From Bacteroidaceae bacterium (GTDB lineage: Bacteria > Bacteroidota > Bacteroidia > Bacteroidales > Bacteroidaceae), in NCBI GenBank assembly GCA_017619585.1, contig JAFZSA010000034.1:310001-374000 (forward strand): DNA of 64,000 nt, read 5' to 3'. The stretch's first letter is position 1. Each line of letters opens with the position of its first letter. Shown one piece after another: positions 8,121-16,361 of this stretch. Both the position numbers and the translations under genes were made by a program. The notes under the pieces are model-generated. The model searched no databases. It was not told the DNA's origin and worked only from the letters and a program-made list of their open reading frames with translations.

Positions 8121-9392
8121 ATGATAAGAAGAATCTTTCTTGCAACCATATTAGCCAGTGCGGCAGTAAGCACCGCACTGGCACAACAAAACGACCAACG
8201 GCTGAACAGAGCCGTAACAGATGCAGCATGGTTCCGTAAGGCCACCAAGAGTTCACCCAGTTTCCGCGACCTGCTTGCCCGTAGGAAGAAAGCCGTGAAG
8301 TCGTTCCGCGCCATTCCTACCGATGCCTTGCAGCCTGTAACCGTCAAGGCCTTTGCTACGGCAGAACAGCGTGCCGGAACCCGACACGTCATCATTCGCG
8401 AGCACGAATACTTTAATGACAGCGGCTATAACAACGGAGGGTACGACTTCGGTATCGGTACTCCGGACCACGTCATCGCTGCCATTGCCGGTGACCTTAT
8501 AGACAGCTATGTAACGCAGGCTGCCATCAAGGGAATTGCCATCGACTCGCTGGCCATCAATATCAAGCAGACGGGACACAGCCTGCAGGACTGGGGATTG
8601 GACTATACCATCTATATTGATTCACCTGCCCCGGACGAGAAGTTGGAAGCCCTCCGCCTCAGCGCAGAGCAGAACTCCCCGCTTTATCAGTTCTCCATAC
8701 GGGCAAACAACGTGAGAACTGTGGTGGAGTATCACCAAAGTGCCGAGAATCTGGAAATCCCACCAACTTATCAGCCTGGATTACGCGAGTTCATAGAATG
8801 GGAAACCCGTAAAGGCGAAGCCAATAGGAAACTACGCGAGAGCGGACAGCGCCCTGACCGTTCCAAGTTCGGCGGCTATGCCTACGACTACCCTTATTCG
8901 CGAGCTAACCGTTTCACACCGGCACAGACCGATAGTTATCTGAGCCCTGACGGTCCATCGGCATTCATTAACCCCAGTACGGGAGTAACTGTATTGCAGG
9001 TGCGTCACCACAGAGTGCTGCAGGACCATCCAAAGCTGTTCGGAGGCAATGACCTTGGCCCCACAGCAGTAGAAAGTCACATCGGTTTGTTAGGATCATG
9101 CTTCACACACGTAGCAGAAGGAACAGCAGCACGTAACAGGATTCCAGTAGATACCATCAATGTGGCACTCACAGCACAATTTGACCCACGTGCAGGTCGA
9201 AAGGGCTACGAGGCAGTTCCACTTTACCCTACAGACATAGAAATGAGGGTAGTCATCAGCAGTCCGCGCGAAGAAACCGTCATCAGGCAGTTGGTTGAAG
9301 ATACGGAACACGGATGCCCCATCTACAATCTGGTAACCAACGCCCAGAAAATATCCGGAAGAATAGAAAGAGTTAAAGCAAAGAACAAATAA
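8121..9392 (+). CDS. Exported protein with two OsmC-like domains (first copy)
   Basis: This 423-residue protein has a signal peptide (ATILASAAVSTALAQ). Two regions read as OsmC/Ohr folds. Domain 1 (about residues 70-200) has the pattern GGYDFGIGTPDHVIAAIAGDL, IAIDSLAINIK and AEQNSPLYQ. Domain 2 (about 285-410) has GGNDLGPTAVESHIGLLGSC, DTINVALTAQFDPRAGRKGYE and HGCPIYNL. OsmC proteins reduce peroxides or handle thiols with two Cys. Domain 2 keeps both (C327 and C399). Domain 1 has Asp and Ser at those places, so it is likely structural. It follows SusD by 37 bp and is a paralogue of the next gene. Most OsmC proteins are cytoplasmic and single-domain, so an exported double form is unusual. Confidence 0.7.
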   Translation: MIRRIFLATILASAAVSTALAQQNDQRLNRAVTDAAWFRKATKSSPSFRDLLARRKKAVKSFRAIPTDALQPVTVKAFATAEQRAGTRHVIIREHEYFNDSGYNNGGYDFGIGTPDHVIAAIAGDLIDSYVTQAAIKGIAIDSLAINIKQTGHSLQDWGLDYTIYIDSPAPDEKLEALRLSAEQNSPLYQFSIRANNVRTVVEYHQSAENLEIPPTYQPGLREFIEWETRKGEANRKLRESGQRPDRSKFGGYAYDYPYSRANRFTPAQTDSYLSPDGPSAFINPSTGVTVLQVRHHRVLQDHPKLFGGNDLGPTAVESHIGLLGSCFTHVAEGTAARNRIPVDTINVALTAQFDPRAGRKGYEAVPLYPTDIEMRVVISSPREETVIRQLVEDTEHGCPIYNLVTNAQKISGRIERVKAKNK

Positions 9393-9416
9393 ACCATTAA
9401 AAAAGAACAAACCATT

Positions 9417-10643
9417 ATGAAGAAAGCAAACATTATTATAGCAGCACTGGCCATCCAGTTTACAACAGTACAGGCACAAGGTGTCTTAGATATTTTCAAG
9501 AAGAGTTCCGACAAACAACAGTTGGAGAAGAACGCCCCATCACTCCGCAATCACCTCAGGGAACGCAGGGGAACCCTGCTGGCCTGGAACGCCATCCCTG
9601 CCGAAGATCTGCAACCCGTTACAGTAACCGCCAATGTGGTGGCTAAGAACCGCTCAGGCGTCAGAGAACTGCGCATCCGCGAGTTCCATTACATCGGCGA
9701 TTGCGGCTATGCTCACGGCGGACAGGATTCGGGCGTTGATACCCCCACAACAGCTCAGGCCGTCTTTGCTTCTGACCTTGCCGACAGCTACCTGAACCAG
9801 GCTGCCCTGTTGGGCATTGACATCGACTCGCTGACCATAGAGATTCATGGCCGTCCGGACACAGAACCCACAGGTCGCGTAGCCTATCCCCGCAATTTCC
9901 TCTACACCCTTTATATTGACTCTCCTGCCTCTGATGCCGAACTGGAGAAACTGGCCGTGCTGGCAGAGCAGAACTCGGCAGTAGCCACACTAGTGAAAGC
10001 CGCTGTTACACCCCAGCTGATTATCGACCGCAAGGACTCCCCCCGCAAACGTAAGGTAGGAGGCGAGACACTGGCCAGCCTGCGCGAATACATCCACGGA
10101 AAGCGTCAAGCCCTGCAGGCAAGTCGTGCCAAATGGGAGAAACTGGCCAAGAACAACAAAGCTGCTGCCGATCGCAAGCCCAGAGAGGTGAAGCAAGGTC
10201 CCTGGGTGAAGGTCTTCCCCAACGGCGTACGCCAGTTGACGGTGAACGACAAGTACCTGATTCTGCACGACAATCCTGCCTATCTGGGCGGCACCAATCT
10301 GGGTATGACTTCCATAGAGGGTGTACTTGGCATCCTGGGAACCTGTATCACACACATCTCACTGGGTCAGGCTGCCGAGCGCGGACTGGATGTAGATTCT
10401 ATCTCGCTGACCGTTCAGGCCGAATGGGACCCACGTGCCGGACGCAAGGGCTACGAGAACCTGTCTATCGCCCCTCAGAATGTGCGCTACACCCTACATG
10501 CCTTGACACCCGAAAACGACCAGGCTGTAAAGGAATGGATAGAGGCCGTTGAGAAGATCTGCCCCATGTACAATCTGTTCAAGGACACACAGACCTTTGA
10601 GCACCGCATTGTCCGCGGCAGCTTCAAGCCACAGAAAAAATAA
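9417..10643 (+). CDS. Exported protein with two OsmC-like domains (second copy)
   Basis: This 408-residue paralogue of the preceding gene lies 24 bp after it. It has a signal peptide (IIAALAIQFTTVQAQ). Domain 1 (about residues 75-195) keeps the OsmC layout GGQDSGVDTPTTAQAVFASDL and DIDSLTIEIHG but lacks both Cys. Domain 2 has GGTNLGMTSIEGVLGILGTC (C310), VDSISLTVQAEWDPRAGRKG and ICPMYNL (C382). Both copies thus share one catalytic-type and one degenerate domain. That fits a duplication that occurred after the two-domain form arose. A role in periplasmic thiol or peroxide chemistry is plausible; the substrate is unknown. Confidence 0.7.
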   Translation: MKKANIIIAALAIQFTTVQAQGVLDIFKKSSDKQQLEKNAPSLRNHLRERRGTLLAWNAIPAEDLQPVTVTANVVAKNRSGVRELRIREFHYIGDCGYAHGGQDSGVDTPTTAQAVFASDLADSYLNQAALLGIDIDSLTIEIHGRPDTEPTGRVAYPRNFLYTLYIDSPASDAELEKLAVLAEQNSAVATLVKAAVTPQLIIDRKDSPRKRKVGGETLASLREYIHGKRQALQASRAKWEKLAKNNKAAADRKPREVKQGPWVKVFPNGVRQLTVNDKYLILHDNPAYLGGTNLGMTSIEGVLGILGTCITHISLGQAAERGLDVDSISLTVQAEWDPRAGRKGYENLSIAPQNVRYTLHALTPENDQAVKEWIEAVEKICPMYNLFKDTQTFEHRIVRGSFKPQKK

Positions 10644-10681
10644 TTCTCAATAACTGGTCTATAACCAATAACCAATTTCTC

Positions 10682-11281
10682 ATGGGATATCAGCAACTCA
10701 CCATATTGGCAACACTGGCCTCTGTGCCCGTGGTCATGGCAGCGGAATCGGTCAGTGCCGACACACTGCGGCACGCCTTTCCGCCAGCCTTCCGGGCAAC
10801 CACACCTCACGAAACGCTGGATTCACTTGTAGCCGAAGCACAACGACAGATAGCCCTCCGCCAAGGTAAACACTACGGATGCTCAGCCATCTCGCTCACA
10901 GCCATAGCATCAACGCTGGGTTCCGACTTTACCGAACAGCAGCTGCGCAGCATGTCAGACAGCTTCTCGGGCGGCATCGGCCACGAGTTCTCGCAGGGTA
11001 CTTGCGGAGCCCTCACAGGTGCCATCATGGCCCTGGGGTTTTATGCCAGCGGCGACAAGGAGAAGCATTTGCGTCTGGCTCGCGAGGTATATGATGAGTT
11101 CAAATCGCAGGAAGGCACCGTTGCATGTGGCGATATATACGGCAAATACCGTTTCAGTCACTGCGACGGCTGCAACCTCTGCGCCGTCAAGAAGGTGGTA
11201 GAGGTGCTCTTCCGCGAAGGTGATATACAGACCAGCACCATCGCTCCTTGGCCTCAGACTAAACAGGATAACACAAAATAA
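10682..11281 (+). CDS. Exported C_GCAxxG_C_C family protein
   Basis: This 199-residue protein matches the C_GCAxxG_C_C redox-type family. It has YGCSAIS near residue 65, then GGIGHEFSQGTCGALTGAIM (the CGAxxGA core), VACGDI, and a final HCDGCNLCAV cluster. The ordered Cys suggest metal or cluster binding, or a thiol relay; the family's biochemical role is not settled. A hydrophobic N-terminus (LTILATLASVPVVMAAES) looks like a signal peptide, which puts the Cys outside the cytoplasm. It lies 38 bp after the second OsmC protein and 12 bp before the lipoprotein gene, so it is surely in the same operon. Confidence 0.78.
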   Translation: MGYQQLTILATLASVPVVMAAESVSADTLRHAFPPAFRATTPHETLDSLVAEAQRQIALRQGKHYGCSAISLTAIASTLGSDFTEQQLRSMSDSFSGGIGHEFSQGTCGALTGAIMALGFYASGDKEKHLRLAREVYDEFKSQEGTVACGDIYGKYRFSHCDGCNLCAVKKVVEVLFREGDIQTSTIAPWPQTKQDNTK

Positions 11282-11305
11282 AAACTCACAATAATGTCAG
11301 CGATT

Positions 11306-12241
11306 ATGAATAAAACACATATACCTTATATTATCAGCCTCCTTGCAGCCGCACTGTTCTGGTCGTGCAACAATACCGATGACGGGCCTGTTCCCATCAA
11401 CATCCCAGAGGTGGACGATGAATGCTGCAATGCCGAGGAAACATTCCTGGCCTATTCCTTCCTGAAAAACGGCTATGTCAGGGAGATAACATCCTTGCGC
11501 GACACTATAGACAGCAAGTATGCCGTCAGTGTCTTTGCTGCCAACGGAAAGCTGCATGTAGGATATAACGATCTGTTCTTTGCCGTGACCAAGATCTCCA
11601 ACCAAGGATATGTACGTGATTTCTCCGTTACGGAGATCACACCGCTGATGACCATGACGGCCATGGGCATGCAGCATTCCACCCCTGCCATCACGGAGAG
11701 CACGCTTTACGACCAGACATTCCCTGCCGTTCAGCGGGCCTGGGTTTCCTTCGTCATGAGCAGCGGCGACAATGGGTTCTGGGAACTCTCTTATAAGGTC
11801 AGCACAAACGGCAAGTCTGTTACCCACGAATCTACACAAATAAACGTTGATGCACTATCGCAGGGACAGACATGGCTTAAGTCGTTCAAATACAACGAGC
11901 AGACTTACTACCTCTCTCTAGTCAATCCCAACAACTTCCAGACGGGCAACAACGTCATCCAGGCCTATATTTCCAAGCAAGGAGCCGACAAGAAGACTCC
12001 CTATCCCCTGGCTGAGGAGCAGTTCAGCATAGACATCTATCCTACCATGCCAGACATGGGCAATCATACTTCGCCTAACAACGAGGCACTTACCCGTCAG
12101 CCCGACGGCAGCTATCAGGGTAAGCTGAACCTCTCTATGACGGGCCTCTGGGATATCCACCTGCACATTAAGGATGCCGACGGCAATACAGTGGCAGGGG
12201 GCGAGGAACTGAGCGACCTGTTCTGGACAATCACTATTTAA
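11306..12241 (+). CDS. Lipoprotein with C-terminal YtkA/FixH-like domain
   Basis: The start at 11306 gives MNKTHIPYIISLLAAALFWSC, a clean lipoprotein signal with Cys 21. A start at 11294 adds four residues and is less attractive. After the lipobox comes an acidic ECCNAEE motif. The C-terminal part (about residues 230-310) has PTMPDMGNHTSP followed by GSYQGKLNLSMTGLWDIHLH, the signature of YtkA/FixH-like beta-sandwich domains, which in many operons accompany copper or other metal transport. The Met/His-rich MPDMGNH could bind a metal. It sits 19 bp before the TonB-dependent receptor, a frequent pairing in Bacteroidota. Confidence 0.72.
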   Translation: MNKTHIPYIISLLAAALFWSCNNTDDGPVPINIPEVDDECCNAEETFLAYSFLKNGYVREITSLRDTIDSKYAVSVFAANGKLHVGYNDLFFAVTKISNQGYVRDFSVTEITPLMTMTAMGMQHSTPAITESTLYDQTFPAVQRAWVSFVMSSGDNGFWELSYKVSTNGKSVTHESTQINVDALSQGQTWLKSFKYNEQTYYLSLVNPNNFQTGNNVIQAYISKQGADKKTPYPLAEEQFSIDIYPTMPDMGNHTSPNNEALTRQPDGSYQGKLNLSMTGLWDIHLHIKDADGNTVAGGEELSDLFWTITI

Positions 12242-12260
12242 TAACGAAACCTGTTTGCCA

Positions 12261-14246
12261 ATGATAACATGGGCCTTGTGCTTAGGGCTTTTATGCCCCA
12301 GCGATACTATTCTCCGTGAAACGACCATCAATGAGGTGGTCGTTTCCGCTACTATTGACAAAGGCAAGAAGGCTACTGCCAAAGGATGCGTAGCCAGCAT
12401 AGACGAGCACCTTGCCCAACTCTCAGGGGTTGAGATGGTGCGCCGTGGCAGCTATGCCTGGGAGCCTGTCGTCAACAACATGCAGACCGAACGTGTCTCC
12501 ACCACCATAGACGGTATGAAGATCTTCTATGCCTGCACCGACAAGATGGATCCCGTAACCTCTTACGTAGAGAGTGGCAACCTGCAACGTATCAGCCTGA
12601 ATAGCGGCCTCGACGGAAATCCACAGGCAACGGGTAATATCGGCGGCAGCTTGGATCTGAAGCTAAGGCGTGTAGGCTTTGATGCCAAGCCATCGGAATA
12701 CAACGTGTCTGCTGGCTACGAGTCGAACGGCAACGTACAGGTGTATGGTGCCGATGCCGCATTCTCGTCACATCGCTTCTATACCAACTTCGGCGTGTTC
12801 TATCGTCATGCCGACAACTACAAGGCAGGCGACAACCAGTCGGTTCCCTTCTCGCAGTTCCAAAAGACCAATGCCTTTACCAATCTGGGGTGGCAACTTG
12901 CAGACGATCATATCCTTGAGGGCACCTTTATCTATGATATTGCCAACGACATCGGCTATCCGGCACTCAATATGGATGTGAAGAAAGCAGAGGGCATCAT
13001 TACATCACTCTCATACCGACGTGAGCAGTTGGAGGGATGGTTCCGCCGTGTCGAAGCTAAAGCTTACTATAACCATATCACCCACGATATGGACGACACC
13101 CAGCGCCCCGACGTCAACATACACATGGATATGCCGGGCCGTAGTCATACGGCAGGACTGTACAGTCTGCTGCAAGGCAGTAGGGGCGCACATTATTACC
13201 AGTTGAACTATGATGCCTACTACAACAACCTGTTTGCCGACATGACCATGTACCCTGGCGGCGCAGCGCCCATGTATATGCTCACCTGGCCTGATGTGGG
13301 GACTTTCAACACAGGTATAGCCCTGACCGACGATATCAGTCTTCCCTCCTTCAGGGGGACAGAAGGTAAGCTTCGCCTCTCTGCCAAAGGAGCATGGCAG
13401 CGCCAGCACATAGGCAGTGACGAAGGCTACCAGGCGCTCAGCATCTACTTCCCCGGTATGGACAGGAGCAATAACCGCTTCATCGGCCGCCTGGCCGCCA
13501 CCTATCAACTATCAACTGTCAACTATCAACTGAGTTTAGGCACCGGCTTGGGCATGCGTGCCCCAACAGTCACCGAATCATACGGATACTTCCTGAACAA
13601 CACCTTCGACCGTTACGACTACATCGGCAATCCCCATCTGAAGAACGAGTCTGCCATTGAGGTCAATGCCGCTGCCAAATTCTCAATTTTCGATTCTCAA
13701 TTATCAATTGGAATCGAGGGCAACGCCTTCTTCTTCCAGAACTATATCATAGGCCGTCCTGACACACGTCTTTCCGCTATGACGATAGGAGCCGAGGGAG
13801 TAAAGATTTATCAGAATCTGCCCAGTGCACAGATTGTGAACGCCACCCTTACTGCCGACTATACCCCCCTGCGCTGGCTCACATGGAAGAACCGCCTTAC
13901 CTACAGCTACGGTCGCGAGAGCAGCGGAGCCCACCTTCCGCTCATTGCCCCCCTGACCTATCAGGGCAGCCTGCAGTTCCTATGGCATAACCTGACTGCA
14001 CAGTGCGGTGTTCGTTTGGCGACCCGCAACAGCCATTGCGGCACTCTGTATGGCGAGGTTCCCACCCCTGGCTATGCCGTCTGGAATCTGAACATCGGCA
14101 GTCATTTCCGCCTTGGCCGACTGTACACCGAAGTGAATCTTGGCGTGGAGAATCTTTTCGATTGCCATTACTCCACCTATTCCGACTGGAATCACATTCC
14201 CCAGAAAGGTCGCAACATCTATATCAACACCGCCTTCCAGCTATAA
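12261..14246 (+). CDS. TonB-dependent receptor (non-SusC type)
   Basis: This receptor of about 661 residues has a short signal peptide, then TINEVVVSATIDKGKKAT (TonB box region), a plug with QLSGVEMVRRGSYAWEPVV and GNIGGSLDLKLRRVG, and a barrel ending in RNIYINTAFQL. The ATG at 12261 is preferred over a TTG two codons upstream. It lacks the N-terminal regulatory-like domain of SusC and resembles small-ligand or metal receptors, which fits the YtkA-like lipoprotein just upstream. Two repeat-derived stretches are translated in frame: YQLSTVNYQLS (about residues 415-424) and FSIFDSQLSIG (about 473-484). Both probably lie in barrel loops or strands. It is the last gene of the operon. Confidence 0.85.
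   Translation: MITWALCLGLLCPSDTILRETTINEVVVSATIDKGKKATAKGCVASIDEHLAQLSGVEMVRRGSYAWEPVVNNMQTERVSTTIDGMKIFYACTDKMDPVTSYVESGNLQRISLNSGLDGNPQATGNIGGSLDLKLRRVGFDAKPSEYNVSAGYESNGNVQVYGADAAFSSHRFYTNFGVFYRHADNYKAGDNQSVPFSQFQKTNAFTNLGWQLADDHILEGTFIYDIANDIGYPALNMDVKKAEGIITSLSYRREQLEGWFRRVEAKAYYNHITHDMDDTQRPDVNIHMDMPGRSHTAGLYSLLQGSRGAHYYQLNYDAYYNNLFADMTMYPGGAAPMYMLTWPDVGTFNTGIALTDDISLPSFRGTEGKLRLSAKGAWQRQHIGSDEGYQALSIYFPGMDRSNNRFIGRLAATYQLSTVNYQLSLGTGLGMRAPTVTESYGYFLNNTFDRYDYIGNPHLKNESAIEVNAAAKFSIFDSQLSIGIEGNAFFFQNYIIGRPDTRLSAMTIGAEGVKIYQNLPSAQIVNATLTADYTPLRWLTWKNRLTYSYGRESSGAHLPLIAPLTYQGSLQFLWHNLTAQCGVRLATRNSHCGTLYGEVPTPGYAVWNLNIGSHFRLGRLYTEVNLGVENLFDCHYSTYSDWNHIPQKGRNIYINTAFQL
13502..13711. repeat. 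Two AT-rich repeat tracts translated within the TonB receptor
   Basis: At 13502-13532 the sequence is a run of (t)atcaact/gtcaac units. At 13680-13711 it is ttctcaattttcgattctcaattatcaattg-like. Both match the style of the intergenic AT-rich repeats seen elsewhere in the window and stand out from the codon use around them. Each keeps the frame open. Confidence 0.65.
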
Positions 14247-14334
14247 AAGAAAAGCCTCCTCACTTCCCAATTAAGAGAAGAGAGAGACGTTTTCCGTACC
14301 TTATTATTATATATAACACCTCATTTTGGCCAAT

Positions 14335-14352
14335 ATACCAAACATATGGTAT
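14335..14352. promoter_or_regulatory. 18-bp palindrome, putative activator operator (copy B, cysK)
   Basis: ATACCAAACATATGGTAT differs at two central bases from the copy at 2146-2163. It lies 22 bp upstream of the -33 element, as does copy A. The bases to its right (GCTAAATGACACATCAAAGG) are identical in both loci. Confidence 0.65.
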
Positions 14353-14374
14353 GCTAAATGACACATCAAAGGGA

Positions 14375-14405
14375 TTGCGGGAATGAGAAAATCGCCGTAC
14401 CTTTG
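14375..14405 (+). promoter_or_regulatory. Bacteroidota-type promoter of cysK
   Basis: TTG (14375-14377), 20 bp and TACCTTTG (14398-14405). It gives a leader of about 100 bases that contains an AT-rich repeat (14407-14446) and the same AAAAGGCG-CCAATAAA block as the 2.2 kb leader, but no Met/Cys-rich ORF. Confidence 0.75.
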
Positions 14406-14514
14406 CAGCGTGATTCAATTCAAAATTCAAAAATTCAAAATTCAAAAGGCGACCAATAAAAATAACGTAATAACGACAACATTAACCATAGATTAATAAA
14501 GAAAGGATAAGATT

Positions 14515-15462
14515 ATGTCTAAGATTGCAAAACAACTGACTGAGCTGGTGGGCAATACCCCACTCCTGGAACTCAACAAGTATTCACAGGCTAAGGGTCT
14601 GGAGACCCCAGTAATTGCAAAGGTAGAGTTTTTCAACCCCGGCGGTAGCGTGAAAGACCGCATAGCACTGGCTATGATTGAGGACGCTGAACAGAAGGGC
14701 ATCCTGAAGCCCGGCGCCACTATCATAGAACCCACCAGTGGTAATACCGGTGTAGGTCTGGCTTTAGTGAGCGCCGTTAAGGGTTACCATCTTATCCTTA
14801 CCATGCCCGAGACCATGAGCGTGGAGCGCCGTAACCTGGTAAAGGCATACGGTGCCGAGGTGCGCCTCACCTCTGGAAAGGACGGCATGCCCGGTGCCAT
14901 CCGCGCTGCAGAAGCATTACGTGATGAGATTCCCGGCAGTGTGATCCTGCAGCAGTTTGAGAATGGTGCCAACCCTGCCAAGCACTATGCCACCACGGGT
15001 CCTGAGATCTGGCGCGACACAGACGGCAAGGTGGACATCTTCATTGGTGGTGTAGGAACAGGCGGTACCATCAGCGGTACAGGTAAGTACCTGAAGGAGC
15101 AGAATCCCAACGTGAAGATTATTGCCGTAGAACCCAAGTCCAGCCCTGTGCTGAATGGTGGCCAGAGCGGTCCCCATAAGATTCAGGGTATAGGAGCAGG
15201 CTTCGTCCCCAAGACCTACGATGCCAACGTCATTGACGAGGTATTCGATGTAGAGAACGACGATGCCATCCGCACGGGTCGTGAGATTGCCCAGGCAGAA
15301 GGCCTGCTGGTAGGTATCAGTGCCGGTGCAGCCCTCTATGCAGCCATTCAGGTGGCCAAGCGCCCCGAGAACAAGGGCAAGAAGATTGTGGTATTGCTGC
15401 CCGATACAGGAGAACGCTATCTCTCAACTGTTCTATACGCCTTCGAGGAATATCCTCTGTAA
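14515..15462 (+). CDS. cysK: Cysteine synthase A (O-acetylserine sulfhydrylase)
   Basis: CysK makes cysteine from O-acetylserine and sulfide using pyridoxal phosphate. The 315-residue protein has the PLP lysine in NPGGSVKDR (K47), the phosphate-binding [11 protein letters not shown] loop, [10 protein letters not shown], the [15 protein letters not shown] loop and the C-terminal [14 protein letters not shown]. It is monocistronic: it has its own promoter, which is a diverged copy of the promoter of the preceding operon, and it is followed by a terminator. Confidence 0.97.
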   Translation: MSKIAKQLTELVGNTPLLELNKYSQAKGLETPVIAKVEFFNPGGSVKDRIALAMIEDAEQKGILKPGATIIEPTSGNTGVGLALVSAVKGYHLILTMPETMSVERRNLVKAYGAEVRLTSGKDGMPGAIRAAEALRDEIPGSVILQQFENGANPAKHYATTGPEIWRDTDGKVDIFIGGVGTGGTISGTGKYLKEQNPNVKIIAVEPKSSPVLNGGQSGPHKIQGIGAGFVPKTYDANVIDEVFDVENDDAIRTGREIAQAEGLLVGISAGAALYAAIQVAKRPENKGKKIVVLLPDTGERYLSTVLYAFEEYPL

Positions 15463-15470
15463 GAAATCAA

Positions 15471-15499
15471 AGAAAGGAGCCCACACGGCTCCTTTCTTC
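15471..15499 (+). terminator. Terminator after cysK
   Basis: The stem AGAAAGGAGCC pairs with GGCTCCTTTCT around CACAC and is followed by a T-rich stretch. It lies between cysK and the convergent glycosyltransferase gene and may serve both. Confidence 0.8.
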
Positions 15500-15506
15500 T
15501 TTCTGA

Positions 15507-16361
15507 TCAGGAATCTTTTTTCCTGAACCTCTTATGGAGGATGCAAACGAGTTTTACAAACGGATAGGGCAACAGTATCTTGCCCGTGGCCCTGTAGATA
15601 TCTATCTGCCTGCATAGCATAGAGCGGTACAGACGCCAGCCGTGACAGGAGAGCAGGCTGGTATTCATCAGTCGGGCTGCCCGCATCTGTCCCTCCAGCA
15701 GCTGCTGCAAGTCATGGGCATCGGCACTGACGGTCAGTCCCTGATTGTTCCAACGGTACAGATACATTCCACAGGACAATGTGGCCATTCTGGGCTCTCT
15801 GGACAGCAGCTCGGGGAAGAACCACATATCCTCGAACAGACGGCCTTTGGGGAATCTGGCATCAAGAAGAAAAGCCCTCTTGTAGATCTTGTTCACTGCG
15901 TATGTATGTTCCCATGCCTCGGTCTTGAGCCAATAATCACGGGCTGAGGGCCATATCCTTTGGGGAAAATCCTGCAGGTATTCCGACTCATGTCCGTAAT
16001 GGACACGGATGGAGAACTCTGCCACATCAACCAGAGGATGCTCTATCATGTACCTGAGCACAGGAGAGAAGGTAGAGGGAGCCACCTCGTCATCGCTGTC
16101 CACAAACATCAGGTACTCTCCGCTGGCCTTGGCTATACCGTAGTTGCGGGCATCTGAAAGTCCGCCATTGGACTTGTGGAAGACACGCACCGCCACATTC
16201 TCGGCACTGATGCGCTCGGCTATGAGTCCGGTGGCATCGGTACTACCGTCATCCACAAGGATGACCTCGGCATCCTGAGGCAGCTGTATCAGGATGCTCT
16301 GCAAACACCGTTGAAGGGTATCAGCCACATTATAGCAGGGAATAATTATAGAAAGACGCAT
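15507..16361 (-). CDS. Family 2 glycosyltransferase (first)
   Basis: This 284-residue GT-A enzyme transfers a sugar from a nucleotide sugar to a cell-surface glycan. It shows SIIIPCYN at the start, DDGS at residues 37-40, GGLSDARNYG, and the metal-binding DSDD at 88-91, followed by the FEDMWF motif typical of the acceptor half. No membrane segment is seen, so it acts at the cytoplasmic face. Its ATG overlaps the end of the upstream glycosyltransferase gene by 16 bp, which suggests translational coupling in an LPS, capsule or exopolysaccharide operon. Confidence 0.9.
   Translation of the reverse strand: MRLSIIIPCYNVADTLQRCLQSILIQLPQDAEVILVDDGSTDATGLIAERISAENVAVRVFHKSNGGLSDARNYGIAKASGEYLMFVDSDDEVAPSTFSPVLRYMIEHPLVDVAEFSIRVHYGHESEYLQDFPQRIWPSARDYWLKTEAWEHTYAVNKIYKRAFLLDARFPKGRLFEDMWFFPELLSREPRMATLSCGMYLYRWNNQGLTVSADAHDLQQLLEGQMRAARLMNTSLLSCHGWRLYRSMLCRQIDIYRATGKILLPYPFVKLVCILHKRFRKKDS

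Noticed and set aside
12255..12260. TTG start for the second TonB receptor
   Set aside because: An ATG two codons downstream gives the same signal peptide and needs no rare start.
14407..14514. A Met/Cys leader peptide ahead of cysK, matching the one at 2329
   Set aside because: No ATG-initiated frame with Cys codons exists in this leader, so only the promoter half is shared.
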